Shown piece after piece: positions 1-8,616 of a DNA stretch of 55,131 bases (its first letter is position 1; each line of letters begins with the position of its first letter). The translations under genes and the position numbers were made by a program. The stretch lies in NCBI RefSeq assembly GCF_947489755.1, contig NZ_CANLFB010000027.1:1-55131 (forward strand), in the 5' to 3' direction. The notes below the pieces were generated by a model, which was not told where the DNA came from, did no database searches, and saw only the letters and a list, made by a program, of their open reading frames with translations. Source of the stretch: an uncultured Psychromonas sp. Its GTDB lineage: Bacteria > Pseudomonadota > Gammaproteobacteria > Enterobacterales > Psychromonadaceae.

Positions 1-34
1 GTGTTTAAAATCATCTAAAAATAGATATCCAGTA

Positions 35-96
35 GCTAAAAGCAAATATGCCGTTCACCTTAAGTGAACGGCATTAAGCTTTTAGCTTGGCTTTTT
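35..96 (+). terminator. Nested stem-loop terminator
   Basis: An inner 11-bp perfect stem (48-58 with 64-74, 5-nt loop) sits inside an outer 9-bp stem (35-43 with 78-86), followed by a T run at 91-96. It reads as a Rho-independent terminator for a rightward gene that ends before the window starts. The double stem is unusually elaborate. Confidence 0.7.
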
Positions 97-99
97 TGT

Positions 100-1045
100 G
101 TCTGCTATTTACGAATGAAACGACGTTTATGCCAACAAGGCCTAAAAATTCATTACATCTTTTGACTTTGGGGCGCTGGCTTTAGCCTGCAGAATTTGTG
201 TGTTGAATTTAAAAAGTAACATGAACAAGATAATTTTAAGATTAGAAAGAAAACACATACAAGCAAAAATATGCAAGCTGAAGCATGCGCCCCAAGTCAA
301 AACATACAGCGTTACAACAGAAGTCGTAGAGCTCATAGTACCAAAGAGCGCCTAATTCAGCATATCCATCCGAATTTAAAACATAATACTTTTATACTTC
401 AGAGTTAGTTTTCCACGGCACAGTCTTTAGTCTACTATTTATGAGTGAAGCGACGTTTATGCCAACAAAGCCTAAAAAATCATTACATCTTTTGACTTTG
501 GGGCGCTGGCTTTAGCCTGCAGAATTTGTGTGTTGAATTTAAAAAGTAACATGAACAAGATAATTTTAAGATTAGAAAGAAAACGCATACAAGTAAAAAT
601 ATGCAAGCTGAAGCATGCGCCCCAAGTCAAAACATACAGAAGTCGTAGAACTCATCACACCAAAGAGCGCCTAATTCACCATATCCATCTGAATTTAAAA
701 CATAATATTTTTATACATCAGAGTTAGTTTTTCAGGGTACAGGCTTTAGTCTGCTATTTATGAATACAACGACGTTTATGCCTACAAGGCCTAAAAAATC
801 ATTACATCTTTTGACTGTGAGCCGCTGGCTTTAGCCTACAGATTTTATGCCTGCTATTTATGAATGAAGCGACGTTTATGCCTACAAGGCCTAAAAAATC
901 ATTACATCTTTTGACTTTGGGGCGCTGGCTTCAGCCTGCAGATTTTGTGTGTTGAAGTTAAGAAAATAAAGCAAAGAAAAAAGCTTAGTGCTCAAGAATA
1001 TATAAATAAAAATCCGCAGCTAAAGCATATACCTCAAGATCAAAA
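100..1045 (+). repeat. Tandem array A of a modular inverted-repeat family
   Basis: Four head-to-tail copies start near 100, 430, 749 and 849. The first two are about 330 and 319 bp long, the third is cut short, and the fourth is less conserved at its right end. Each carries a roughly 57-bp lead-in, then a unit of about 140 bp (160-302, 490-632, 909-1045) bounded by imperfect inverted arms. The left arm begins TTTTGACTTTGGGGCGCTGG; the right arm ends GCGCCCCAAGTCAAAA. The same arms recur in arrays at 7.2-8.5 kb and 29.3-30.2 kb and in a half-unit at 39.05 kb. The short ORFs inside are not conserved between copies, so I treat the array as non-coding. It fills the interval between the terminator at 35-96 and the 3' end of yhgN. 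Confidence 0.9.
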
Positions 1046-1200
1046 GATAACTCGGTTTATGAAATATTTTAAGCAACATGTAAAGCTTAAAACAGAAATC
1101 ACTGATCAGCTCTGATAATGATCTAAAGCTAACCTAATACTCCATCGTACCAAAGCAGAAACTCAAACAAAAATAACGACATGAGTTAATTAACCTATCC

Positions 1201-1812
1201 TCAAACCAAAGTCGGTAATAACGAACGAATGCCATCAATAAACATTTGTACTGACATAATAAGCAATAACATCCCCATCAACCTTTCTAATGCAGTTAAG
1301 CCTTTTTCTTTTAATAACTTATATAAATAAGGAGAGCAAAGTAAAACAACAGCTGACATAGTCCATGCCAGTAAAAGAGAAAGAAACAACGCCCCTGAAT
1401 GTTCCGCATTAGTTTTTGCTAAGACGAGTAATGTTGCTAAAGCAGCAGGTCCTGCAATCATGGGGACTGCAATGGGAACAATTAACGGTTCATCTCCTTT
1501 TTTCATCACAAATAAATCTCCCCCATCAGCACTAGGAAAAATCATTTTTAAAGAAATAACAAAAAAGATAATCCCACCGGCAATCGTAATAGCCTGAGTT
1601 TGTAAGTGAAATAAACTTAAAAATTGTTCTCCAAAAAACAGAAAAATAATTAAAATTAATAAACCGATTAACATTTCACGAATAATTATTTTCGAATGCT
1701 TCTCCTTATCAATATTTTTTAAAATACTTAATAATAAAGGCACATTACCAAGCGGATCTAAAATAAAAAAGAGTAAAAAAGCAGTTGAAAATATTGGAAA
1801 TGTTGCATCCAT
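1201..1812 (-). CDS. yhgN: YhgN/MarC-family inner membrane protein
   Basis: A 203-residue hydrophobic protein with about six membrane segments. It shows the MarC-family N-terminal LDPLGNVPLLLSIL motif, an FFGE turn, the IVPIAVPMIAGPAAL loop and a C-terminal ALERLMGMLLLIMSVQMF segment, all collinear with E. coli YhgN (197 aa). The family is annotated as putative NAAT (neutral amino acid) transporters or UPF0056, but the transported substrate is not established. The ATG is preceded by an AAGG-containing site. It stands alone: repeat array A lies downstream and a 384-bp gap lies upstream. Confidence 0.9.
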   Translation of the reverse strand: MDATFPIFSTAFLLFFILDPLGNVPLLLSILKNIDKEKHSKIIIREMLIGLLILIIFLFFGEQFLSLFHLQTQAITIAGGIIFFVISLKMIFPSADGGDLFVMKKGDEPLIVPIAVPMIAGPAALATLLVLAKTNAEHSGALFLSLLLAWTMSAVVLLCSPYLYKLLKEKGLTALERLMGMLLLIMSVQMFIDGIRSLLPTLV

Positions 1813-2196
1813 GGAAGTAAGCCTTAACAGTTAACGTACTGAGTTCAAAAGTACTTTACATTGTAGGCAGTAAAATAAAGAGAGCAATGGGTTTCTACTT
1901 TATCCTTTTTAAATATAGACGAGGAAGGCAAAGATAAGCTTTCGTTTACTATTATGAGGGCTAGGAAGACAAACAAGTAAGTTAGTTTAAAGGTGCTCAA
2001 ATAAAACGATAAGAAGAAAATCAAAATATAAATAGAAAACAAAAGATAAAAAGCAGCCAAACAGTAAGTCACTTATAAATTAATATAAACACTTACTATC
2101 TGACTGTAAAAACGAACAAATCGTAATAAAATATGATAAGAAAACTCGAGAAAAATTAACTTAATATTAGCTAACCTTAATGTAGTTAATCTTAAA
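1813..2196. other. Intergenic gap without a convincing gene
   Basis: This stretch between yhgN and the histidine kinase gene is very A/T-rich. It contains a 75-codon leftward ORF (1845-2072) of hydrophobic, low-complexity composition with no recognisable family, probably chance. Near 2165-2215 there is an imperfect duplication around TTAGCTAACCTTAA. The yhgN promoter should be in here but I cannot place it confidently. Confidence 0.5.
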
Positions 2197-3675
2197 CTAG
2201 CGAACCTTAGTTAAGTGGAAGTTAAAAGATGTCCCCTTACCTATTTTACTTTTAACATTAATATCTGATTGCAATAAACACAGTAACTTTTGAGTAATCG
2301 CTAACCCTAAACCGCCATGCTCTTTACTATCAAAAATAGCGTTACTGGCACGATAGCGCGCATCAAAAATATACGCTAACTCATTTTCGTGAATCCCGGT
2401 TCCGTTGTCGCTAACAGAAATATTCAATCTATTATTTTCTTTCTCATCAACTTGTATCGTGATATTGCCACCAACATCAGTATGTCGAATCGCATTATCA
2501 ATCAGGTTACTTAAGACACGCTCTAACTTACCAATGTCGGTATAAACCATAAACTCACATTGTTCAGGTAAGATATTTAAAAGCAGTTTCTTTTCTTGCA
2601 GTCTATGCTGAAATTTAGCCACAATATCATGCAGTAGTTCTGCAAGCGGAAATGTTTCAAGATCCAATGTCACTTGTCCACCATCGAGATGTGCTAACTC
2701 GAAGATTTGGTCGACTAACTTTTTAAGCTGATTGGCATTTTTAAAAGCAATATCAATAAAACGCTGATGCTGTTCATCACTCAACGTATTACCTTTAAGT
2801 TGGATTGTCTCAAGATAACCTTGCAGTGCAGCAAGTGGTGTTCGCAAGTCATGGGACAAGTCAGTTAACATTTCACGTCTGGTTTTGTCTATTGATTGAA
2901 GTTGCACTAATTGATAGTTAATCTGTTCAGCCATGTCATTAAATGCCTGCCCTAACTCATGAATTTCATTGTTTTTAGCCGCAGGCCAATCATGCAATTG
3001 TACTTTGTTTTTTTCAAATCCTGCTTTTTTAAAAGCACGTATATTTTGAGTTAATTGCTTTAAAGGATGTGTAAAAATTCGTAATAGTGCAATCAACACT
3101 AAGAAAAAAGCAACAACAACGCCTAGTAAAAACACTAATGATTGTGAAAGGTGTTGATCTGACTGAACCGCTTCAAAAATCGAGTCATAAGTTTCACCAC
3201 CAATAATCACATAAAGGTAACCTTGAAGGTTTTCACCGTTATAAATAGGCGCGGCAGAAAATATTTTTTGCTCATTATTATCACGCGGATCATCGCCATA
3301 AATAGGCAATGCTTTTTTTAAATGAATAAAATTAACTAATGGTGCAATATTTACTTTTTCACGTTTAACTTTGCCAGGCTCAGCTGAATAACTAAGAATA
3401 TTGCCATTGGGGGCAACAAAATAGAATTCAAAACTAGGGCCTAATATCATTAAACTATGGAAAAGATTTTTGAGTGCACTTTGGTCGTAGACGCCTTCTT
3501 TTAGTAAAGGATTATCTCTCCCTAAATGTTCGGCTAAATTAAGGTGTAAACGTTGTTCAGCTTCGTGTCGAGATTCAACCTCTAACTTTGCAGACCACCA
3601 TGAAAAGGTACAAGCGATGGCAATAAAAAGTAACACTAATGCGATTGTCATTCGCTGATATAAAGACACTCTCAT
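2197..3675 (-). CDS. Sensor histidine kinase (HAMP, HisKA, HATPase)
   Basis: A 492-residue inner membrane kinase. It has TM1 at about 9-28, a periplasmic sensing region at 30-175, TM2 at 178-201 and HAMP at 201-255. The HisKA box is SHDLRTPL with phospho-acceptor His275. The ATPase has the N box LSNLIDNAIRHT (about 388-399), G1 DNGTGI (423-428) and G2 GGLGLAI (454-460). All catalytic motifs are intact. Its ATG overlaps the stop of the response regulator gene by one base (TAATG), so the two are translationally coupled. The sensor region has no domain I recognise. The two exported spondin-domain proteins just upstream on the same strand may belong to its stimulus or regulon (inference). Confidence 0.93.
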   Translation of the reverse strand: MRVSLYQRMTIALVLLFIAIACTFSWWSAKLEVESRHEAEQRLHLNLAEHLGRDNPLLKEGVYDQSALKNLFHSLMILGPSFEFYFVAPNGNILSYSAEPGKVKREKVNIAPLVNFIHLKKALPIYGDDPRDNNEQKIFSAAPIYNGENLQGYLYVIIGGETYDSIFEAVQSDQHLSQSLVFLLGVVVAFFLVLIALLRIFTHPLKQLTQNIRAFKKAGFEKNKVQLHDWPAAKNNEIHELGQAFNDMAEQINYQLVQLQSIDKTRREMLTDLSHDLRTPLAALQGYLETIQLKGNTLSDEQHQRFIDIAFKNANQLKKLVDQIFELAHLDGGQVTLDLETFPLAELLHDIVAKFQHRLQEKKLLLNILPEQCEFMVYTDIGKLERVLSNLIDNAIRHTDVGGNITIQVDEKENNRLNISVSDNGTGIHENELAYIFDARYRASNAIFDSKEHGGLGLAITQKLLCLLQSDINVKSKIGKGTSFNFHLTKVR

Positions 3676-4412
3676 TAAACAACACCTTCAGGGCTAAATT
3701 TATAACCCACACCAAATACGGTTTGAATAATATTCGGAAAAACTTTATGCGTTGAATCAGGCTGCCCTGCCACTAATTTGTTACGCAAACGATTGATATG
3801 AGAGTTCACAGTATGTTCATAACCACTATGTTGATAGCCCCACACTTTATCTAATAATTGTGTACGTGAAAAAACTTGGCTAGGGTGTTGAGCCATAAAG
3901 CACAATAAATCGAATTCTGTTGAGGTAAGTTCCAAACTTTGATCGCGTAATACCACTTCATGCGTGCGTTTATTTATCATCAATTGACCATGACAAATAA
4001 TGCCTGTATCTATTTCTGTTGTTTCTTGTTTATTGTTTTTTAATAAATGAACACGACGAAGCAATGCATGTATACGCGCTTGTAACTCTCTAACACTAAA
4101 CGGCTTAGCCATGTAGTCATCAGCACCTAATTCAAGCCCGACAACACGATCAATTTCTGATGTTCTCGCTGTTAGCATTAGAATAGCTTGTTCCGGTTTC
4201 ACTTCTCTTACTTTACGGCAAACTTCCAAACCGCTACATCCTGGTAAATTAATATCCAGCAATAATAGAGAAAAATCGTTTTCTAAACCTTGTTTAATCG
4301 CATCTTCACCATTATCGCAATGGGTGACTTCAAGTCCAAGATCTTGCATATTTACTTTTATTAATTCTGCAATGTCTTGGTCATCTTCAACAATTAAAAT
4401 ACTATCTGGCAT
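3675..4412 (-). CDS. OmpR-family response regulator
   Basis: A 245-residue two-domain regulator. The N-terminal receiver has the acidic cluster Glu9-Asp10-Asp11, phospho-acceptor Asp53 (LLDINLPG), Thr81 and Lys103 (MAKPF). The C-terminal winged helix (about 145-240) contains ELTSTEFDLLCFMAQHP and the recognition region VNSHINRLRNKL, typical of OmpR/PhoB factors. It is partner to the kinase that follows. An AGGAAG site lies upstream of the ATG. The family is certain; the ortholog (BaeR/CpxR/RstA-like) is not clear from sequence alone, so no symbol is given. Confidence 0.94.
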   Translation of the reverse strand: MPDSILIVEDDQDIAELIKVNMQDLGLEVTHCDNGEDAIKQGLENDFSLLLLDINLPGCSGLEVCRKVREVKPEQAILMLTARTSEIDRVVGLELGADDYMAKPFSVRELQARIHALLRRVHLLKNNKQETTEIDTGIICHGQLMINKRTHEVVLRDQSLELTSTEFDLLCFMAQHPSQVFSRTQLLDKVWGYQHSGYEHTVNSHINRLRNKLVAGQPDSTHKVFPNIIQTVFGVGYKFSPEGVV

Positions 4413-4490
4413 CTTTCAGCTTCCTAAAAGGTGACCCGTTAATGATTGTGAGCTAAGGGGGTGTCACAAAAAATAACAGGTCATAATGGT

Positions 4491-5189
4491 TTATCTGATA
4501 CGGGTAATAGTAACAGACATAACTGGGTTATCGAATTTTTGTTGGTACGTTAACGCAGACGTCGTTAAGCCATCATCAGCACTGACAATACCTGGGTGCA
4601 TAGTCACCATATCGATATCATCACGAATTGGATTACTTGCTTCACCACCAGCCGCTGGGCCTGGCACTGTCTCTGCACTTTCAGTATTCGCTTCAGTACC
4701 TGCATCATAAGCAACCGTGTTAAATGTTAATGTATCATTAACCGCTAAATCGCTTAAATCAACTTTGTTAAGCCCTGTAAATGCATCATTACTGTTACCT
4801 AGCATACTCGCAAATGACAAGTAATTTGCTTGAGCCGTATGCCTAACCGTAACGGTTGTAGATTCACCGTATGTAATACCCGCATCAGCACTAGCAGAAC
4901 TTAATAGAAAACTAGTTTCATCCAATAGACGACTCGCATCGCCAGACTCAGCTAATAATTCTAGGGCATCAGAAGCAGACTCACCAACTTCAAACAGCTC
5001 ACCAGTATCATGTAATATTAGCAATGGAGCAGAAATTGGTTGTCCATTAGTTAAGTTTTTTAATAACACTTCATATTCAACAGGTGTTTCAATTATAGTC
5101 ACAGTATCTGTATCGGAGTCATCGTCTCCACATGCAGCTAATGTTAGCGCTGCAGCCGTAGCAATAGCGACTTTAGAAAATTTAATCAT
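4491..5189 (-). CDS. Spondin-domain lipoprotein
   Basis: A 232-residue exported lipoprotein. Residues 1-19 are a signal peptide with lipobox LAAC and Cys20 as the lipidated residue, followed by an Asp-rich linker (GDDDSDTDTV). The mature part matches the bacterial Spondin_N pattern: EYEVLLKNLTNGQPISAPLL at the start, an LASM..GNSNDAFTGL segment, AYDAGTEANTES and a C-terminal HPG motif (about 200). It shares these blocks with its neighbour, so the two look like diverged paralogs. Asp+2 of the mature lipoprotein would suggest inner membrane retention in the E. coli Lol rule, but here +2 is Gly, so outer membrane sorting is more likely. Function unknown. Confidence 0.85.
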   Translation of the reverse strand: MIKFSKVAIATAAALTLAACGDDDSDTDTVTIIETPVEYEVLLKNLTNGQPISAPLLILHDTGELFEVGESASDALELLAESGDASRLLDETSFLLSSASADAGITYGESTTVTVRHTAQANYLSFASMLGNSNDAFTGLNKVDLSDLAVNDTLTFNTVAYDAGTEANTESAETVPGPAAGGEASNPIRDDIDMVTMHPGIVSADDGLTTSALTYQQKFDNPVMSVTITRIR

Positions 5190-5198
5190 AAAGCCTCC

Positions 5199-5870
5199 TT
5201 ATTCAACAACAACTGTCAATTTCGCAACAGGGTTTAACCAACGGTGAACACTGCTATCTAAATCACTGATACCACCTTGTTCGTCATCATCACCTAATAC
5301 ACCCGGGTGAATATGAACATTCGCATTGCTAATTTCTTCTGTCACACCAGAAGCACCAGTGGCTGTAATGCCAATTGGATTTGGTATATTAGCAATGATT
5401 TCATCATTCGCTTCTGTACCTGCATCATAGGCATTTAGGTAAACAGTATAAGTGCCCGCTTCAGTCGGAATTTCCCAGCTATCTAAACCAATGAAGCCAT
5501 CATTAGTTGGTAGCATCATTGCTGCAACAGAAAGGTAATCGTTACCGCTGTTAGTACTTAGCGAAAAAGCAGTCGATGAAGCAGGTGCTAACAAACCACC
5601 AGCAGGATTTTCATCAATATCTGCATTAGCAACTGATAACAAACCACTAACACCAGAAATATCACCGCCTTCAGCTAATGCTTCTAGCTCTGCGCTTGCT
5701 GCTTCTGTTGTTTTGAATATAGCAGTATCGCCATCATGGGCAGCGGTAATAACTGGAGTGAAGTAAATACCATGGGTTAGATTCGTTACTGTTATCGTTA
5801 GGTCTTGCGCTTGGCTAGTGGCAGAAAATAAACCGAATAGGCTTGCAGCAATAAGATGTTTTTTTAACAT
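5199..5870 (-). CDS. Secreted spondin-domain protein
   Basis: A 223-residue protein with a cleavable signal peptide (predicted cut after TSQA, Ala21). The mature part is a Spondin_N domain: DLTITVTNLTHGIYFTPVI, then MMLPTNDGFIGLDSWEIP, LNAYDAGTEANDE and NVHIHPGV, ending in WLNPVAKLTVVVE. The DAGTEAN block and HIHPG motif are shared with the lipoprotein gene 9 bp downstream, so the pair is probably one transcript. In animals spondin domains sit in extracellular matrix proteins; in bacteria the role is unknown. The start is supported by GGGAG ahead of the ATG. The order secreted spondin, lipoprotein spondin, response regulator, kinase is all leftward and suggests a functional link. Confidence 0.87.
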   Translation of the reverse strand: MLKKHLIAASLFGLFSATSQAQDLTITVTNLTHGIYFTPVITAAHDGDTAIFKTTEAASAELEALAEGGDISGVSGLLSVANADIDENPAGGLLAPASSTAFSLSTNSGNDYLSVAAMMLPTNDGFIGLDSWEIPTEAGTYTVYLNAYDAGTEANDEIIANIPNPIGITATGASGVTEEISNANVHIHPGVLGDDDEQGGISDLDSSVHRWLNPVAKLTVVVE

Positions 5871-6253
5871 GAAGAAACTCCCTTTAATTCTAATAAATGA
5901 TAGTTGTGAATAAGTGTTATCGAAATTATTTGACAGGAAAGAGTATGAACGGGAGATCTCACGAACTTATCACGGAATATTCACTATTTGGTTGTGATGA
6001 CTTCGCTTTTTCATGTTTTAGCTGGAATAGAAGTTTTTTGACCGTATGTAAGCTCGCCAATGATCTTATTAAGACAGCTAAACTAAAAATAATATTAAAT
6101 ATCGAAGCCCCAAAAAAAGAGATAGCCAAAGACAAGGCCAAAATAACAATATAAAAATCAATCAAGTAAACGATGGAATGATTAAGCAATACAGATTGTT
6201 TTTATATTTCCTAGATTCACTTAATAACAGCAAGTATAATCGCGCCTTTCAAA
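5871..6253. other. Gap between spondin gene and tcdA; possible small membrane ORF
   Basis: Two overlapping short ORFs face each other here: a leftward 76-codon ORF (5959-6189) and a rightward 85-codon ORF (5897-6154). The leftward one encodes two hydrophobic stretches and a charged tail and could be a small membrane protein ahead of the spondin genes. Neither has a recognisable family or a strong ribosome site. The promoters for the leftward spondin operon and the rightward tcdA must lie here. Confidence 0.35.
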
Positions 6254-7075
6254 ATGAATAAGAGCAAAACCATGAACGAACAATACGAAAACCGCTTTGG
6301 TGGTATCAAACGCTTATATGGCACGACAGCATTACAAAAATTTAAAGATAGCCATGTCTGTGTTGTCGGTATTGGTGGTGTTGGTTCTTGGGTTGTTGAA
6401 TCATTAGCACGTTCAGGCATTGGCCAAATCACCTTAATTGATATGGATGATCTTTGTGTAACGAACACAAATCGTCAAGTCCATGCGCTAGCAGACACCA
6501 TAGGCAAGCAAAAAATAGAAGTGATGGCCGCTCGTTGTAAGCAAATAAATCCAGATATTATTGTTAACTGTATTGATGACTTCATCGATAAAGAAAACTG
6601 TTTTGAGTACCTTTCAAGTGATATGGATTACATCTTTGATGCCATTGATAGCATTCATGCAAAAGTCGCGTTAGTCGCACATTGTAAACGTAACAAGTAC
6701 CCATTATTGACCTGTGGCGGCGCTGGTGGGCAACTTGATCCAACTCGCATACAAGTGACAGATCTAGCTAAAACCATTCAAGATCCACTAGCAGCGAAAG
6801 TGCGCTCAGAGCTACGTCGTCATTTTAATTTCAGTAAAAACCCTAAACGAAGGTTCCATGTTTACTGTGTTTTCTCAACTGAGCAGTTAAGTTATCCAGA
6901 TTTAAATGGCGAAGTGTGTAGAGAAAAAGCGGAATCAGACGGTAATATGAAGATGGATTGTGCAAGTGGTTTTGGCGCATCGACTATGGTAACCGCAAGC
7001 TTTGCTTTCATCGGCAGCGCATTTATCCTTAATAAAATAGCCGAAAAAGCTAAAGCAGCGAGCAGTAAAGCATAA
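6254..7075 (+). CDS. tcdA: tRNA threonylcarbamoyladenosine dehydratase (TcdA/CsdL)
   Basis: A 273-residue E1-like (ThiF/MoeB family) enzyme that uses ATP to cyclise t6A to ct6A at position 37 of ANN-decoding tRNAs. Visible motifs are the nucleotide-binding GIGGVGSW (about 39-46), TLIDMDDLCVTNTNRQ, the GGAGGQLDPTRIQVTDLAKTI core and the C-terminal MDCASGFGASTMVTASFAF block, all collinear with E. coli TcdA (268 aa). A second in-frame ATG at 6272 is also plausible and has an AAGAG sequence 8 bases upstream. In E. coli the gene adjoins csdA-csdE; here the only cysteine desulfurase gene is 37 kb away and no csdE is seen. Confidence 0.95.
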   Translation: MNKSKTMNEQYENRFGGIKRLYGTTALQKFKDSHVCVVGIGGVGSWVVESLARSGIGQITLIDMDDLCVTNTNRQVHALADTIGKQKIEVMAARCKQINPDIIVNCIDDFIDKENCFEYLSSDMDYIFDAIDSIHAKVALVAHCKRNKYPLLTCGGAGGQLDPTRIQVTDLAKTIQDPLAAKVRSELRRHFNFSKNPKRRFHVYCVFSTEQLSYPDLNGEVCREKAESDGNMKMDCASGFGASTMVTASFAFIGSAFILNKIAEKAKAASSKA

Positions 7076-7085
7076 GATCTACAAG

Positions 7086-7160
7086 TTGATGTTTGATGTT
7101 TGATGTTTGATGTTTGATGTTTGATGTTTGATGTTTGATGTTTGATGTTTGATGTTTGAT
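7086..7160 (+). repeat. Heptanucleotide microsatellite (TTGATGT)n
   Basis: About 10.7 perfect head-to-tail copies of TTGATGT start 11 bases after the tcdA stop codon. It is non-coding and lies between tcdA and repeat array B. Such a pure array should vary in copy number by slippage. Confidence 0.97.
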
Positions 7161-7212
7161 CAGCGAATTCAAAACATAATAACTTTACGCCTCAAGGTTA
7201 GTTTTTTGTTTA

Positions 7213-8545
7213 GGGGCGCTGGCTTTAGCCTGCAGGAGTTTGTGTGTTGAATTTAAGAAATGTAATTAATAGAATCAAGTTTAGTATTAAAAACACACAA
7301 ACCATAACAAACTGAAAATAGGACTCGCAGAGCTCTTATGCATACAAGCAACACAAAAAATCTGCAAGCTAAAAACAGGACTCGCAGAGCTCCTCCGTTC
7401 ATAACACTAGGCTTTGCCTAATTCGCCATGCGCCCCGAGGTCAAAACATACAAACTATATGAGTTTCTCCACTCATAATGCTAGGTTTGCCTAATTCGCC
7501 ATGCAATCGAGGGCAAAACATAAAACCTATACGCTTCGAGATTAGTTTTTAGGGGCGCTGGCTTTAGCCTGCAGAGGTTTGTGTGTTGAATTTTGGGATA
7601 TGTAATTAATTGAACCAAGTTTAGTATTAAAAAAGAAAACATACACAAACAAAAATCTGCAAGCTGAAGCATGCTCCCCAAGAGCAAAACATAAAACCTA
7701 TACGCTTCGAGATTAGTTTTTAGGGGCGCTGGCTTTAGCCTGCAGGAGTTTGTGTGTTGAATTTAAGAAAATAGAATGGGTAAAATCAAGATTCGTATCA
7801 AAACTCACAAATAAAAATCAGTAAACTAAAAATAGGACTCGCAGAGCTACTCTGCATACAAACAACACAAAAAATCTGCAAGCTGAAAACAGGACTCGCA
7901 GAGCTACTCTGCATGCAAACAACACAAAAAATCTGCAAGCTAAAGCATGCGCCCCAAGATCAAAACACAAACCATAACAAGCTGAAAACAGGGCTCGCAG
8001 CGCTCCTCCGCTCATAACACTAGGCTTTGCCTAATTCGCCATGCTCCCCAAGAGAAAAACATAAAAGCTATACGCTTCGAGATTAGTTTCAAGGTGTGCT
8101 GGCTTTAGCCTGCAGGAGTTTGTGTGTTGAATTTTGGGATATGTAATTAATTGAACCAAGTTTAGTATTAAAAAAGAAAACACACACAAAAAATCTGCAA
8201 GCTAAAAACAGGACTCGCAGAGCTCCTCCGCTCATAACACTAGGCTTTGCCTAATTCGCCATGCAATCGAGAGCAAAACATAAAAGCTATACGCTTCGAG
8301 ATTAGTTTTTAGGGGCGCTGGCTTTAGCCTGCAGGAGTTTGTGTGTTGAATTTTGGGATATGTAATTAATTGAACCAAGTTTAGTATTAAAAAAGAAAAC
8401 ACACACAAACAAAAATCTGCAAGCTAAAGCATGCGCCCCGAAGTCAAAACACAAACCATAACAAACTAAAAACAGGGCTCGCAGAGCTCCTCCGTTCATA
8501 ACACTAGGCTTTGCCTAATTCGCCATGCGCCTCGAGGTCAAAACA
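7213..8545 (+). repeat. Array B of the modular inverted-repeat family
   Basis: Left arms (GGGGCGCTGGCTTTAGCC, or the variant GGTGTGCTGGCTTTAGCC) start at 7213, 7552, 7723, 8093 and 8312. Units end in CATGCGCCCC or CATGCTCCCC. Two right-arm versions occur. In the short form, CTGCAAGCTGAAGCATGC leads straight into the C-run (as at 7659-7680). In the long form an extra segment of about 55 bp, beginning AGGACTCGCAGAGCTCCTCC and ending TTTGCCTAATTCGCCATGC, is inserted. Units are joined by a linker around ACGCTTCGAGATTAGTTTTT. The array fills the space between the converging 3' ends of tcdA and the glutamate dehydrogenase gene. Confidence 0.92.
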
Positions 8546-8558
8546 TAAAAAACCAAAA

Positions 8559-8590
8559 AAATAGCGATGTTGATATCAACATCGCTATTT
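8559..8590 (-). terminator. Terminator of the glutamate dehydrogenase gene
   Basis: A perfect 32-nt palindrome (16-bp arms, AAATAGCGATGTTGAT and its complement) lies 27 bases beyond the leftward gdhB stop. On the minus strand it is followed by a run of seven T. Strong Rho-independent terminator geometry. Confidence 0.9.
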
Positions 8591-8616
8591 AAAATCGAGC
8601 TTTACGTTAGGTTTAT

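Noticed and set aside
142-727. Short ORFs of 64-65 codons in repeat array A
   Set aside because: They run across the inverted-repeat units, are on opposite strands in equivalent copies, and have no family or ribosome site.
1845-2072. 75-codon hydrophobic ORF between yhgN and the kinase gene
   Set aside because: A/T-rich composition makes hydrophobic chance ORFs common, and there is no ribosome site or recognisable pattern. Mentioned only in the gap entry.
7481-8499. ORFs of 65-68 codons in repeat array B
   Set aside because: Products such as GGALRALF...CRVALRVLF simply reflect the repeat period; equivalent copies do not keep the frame.
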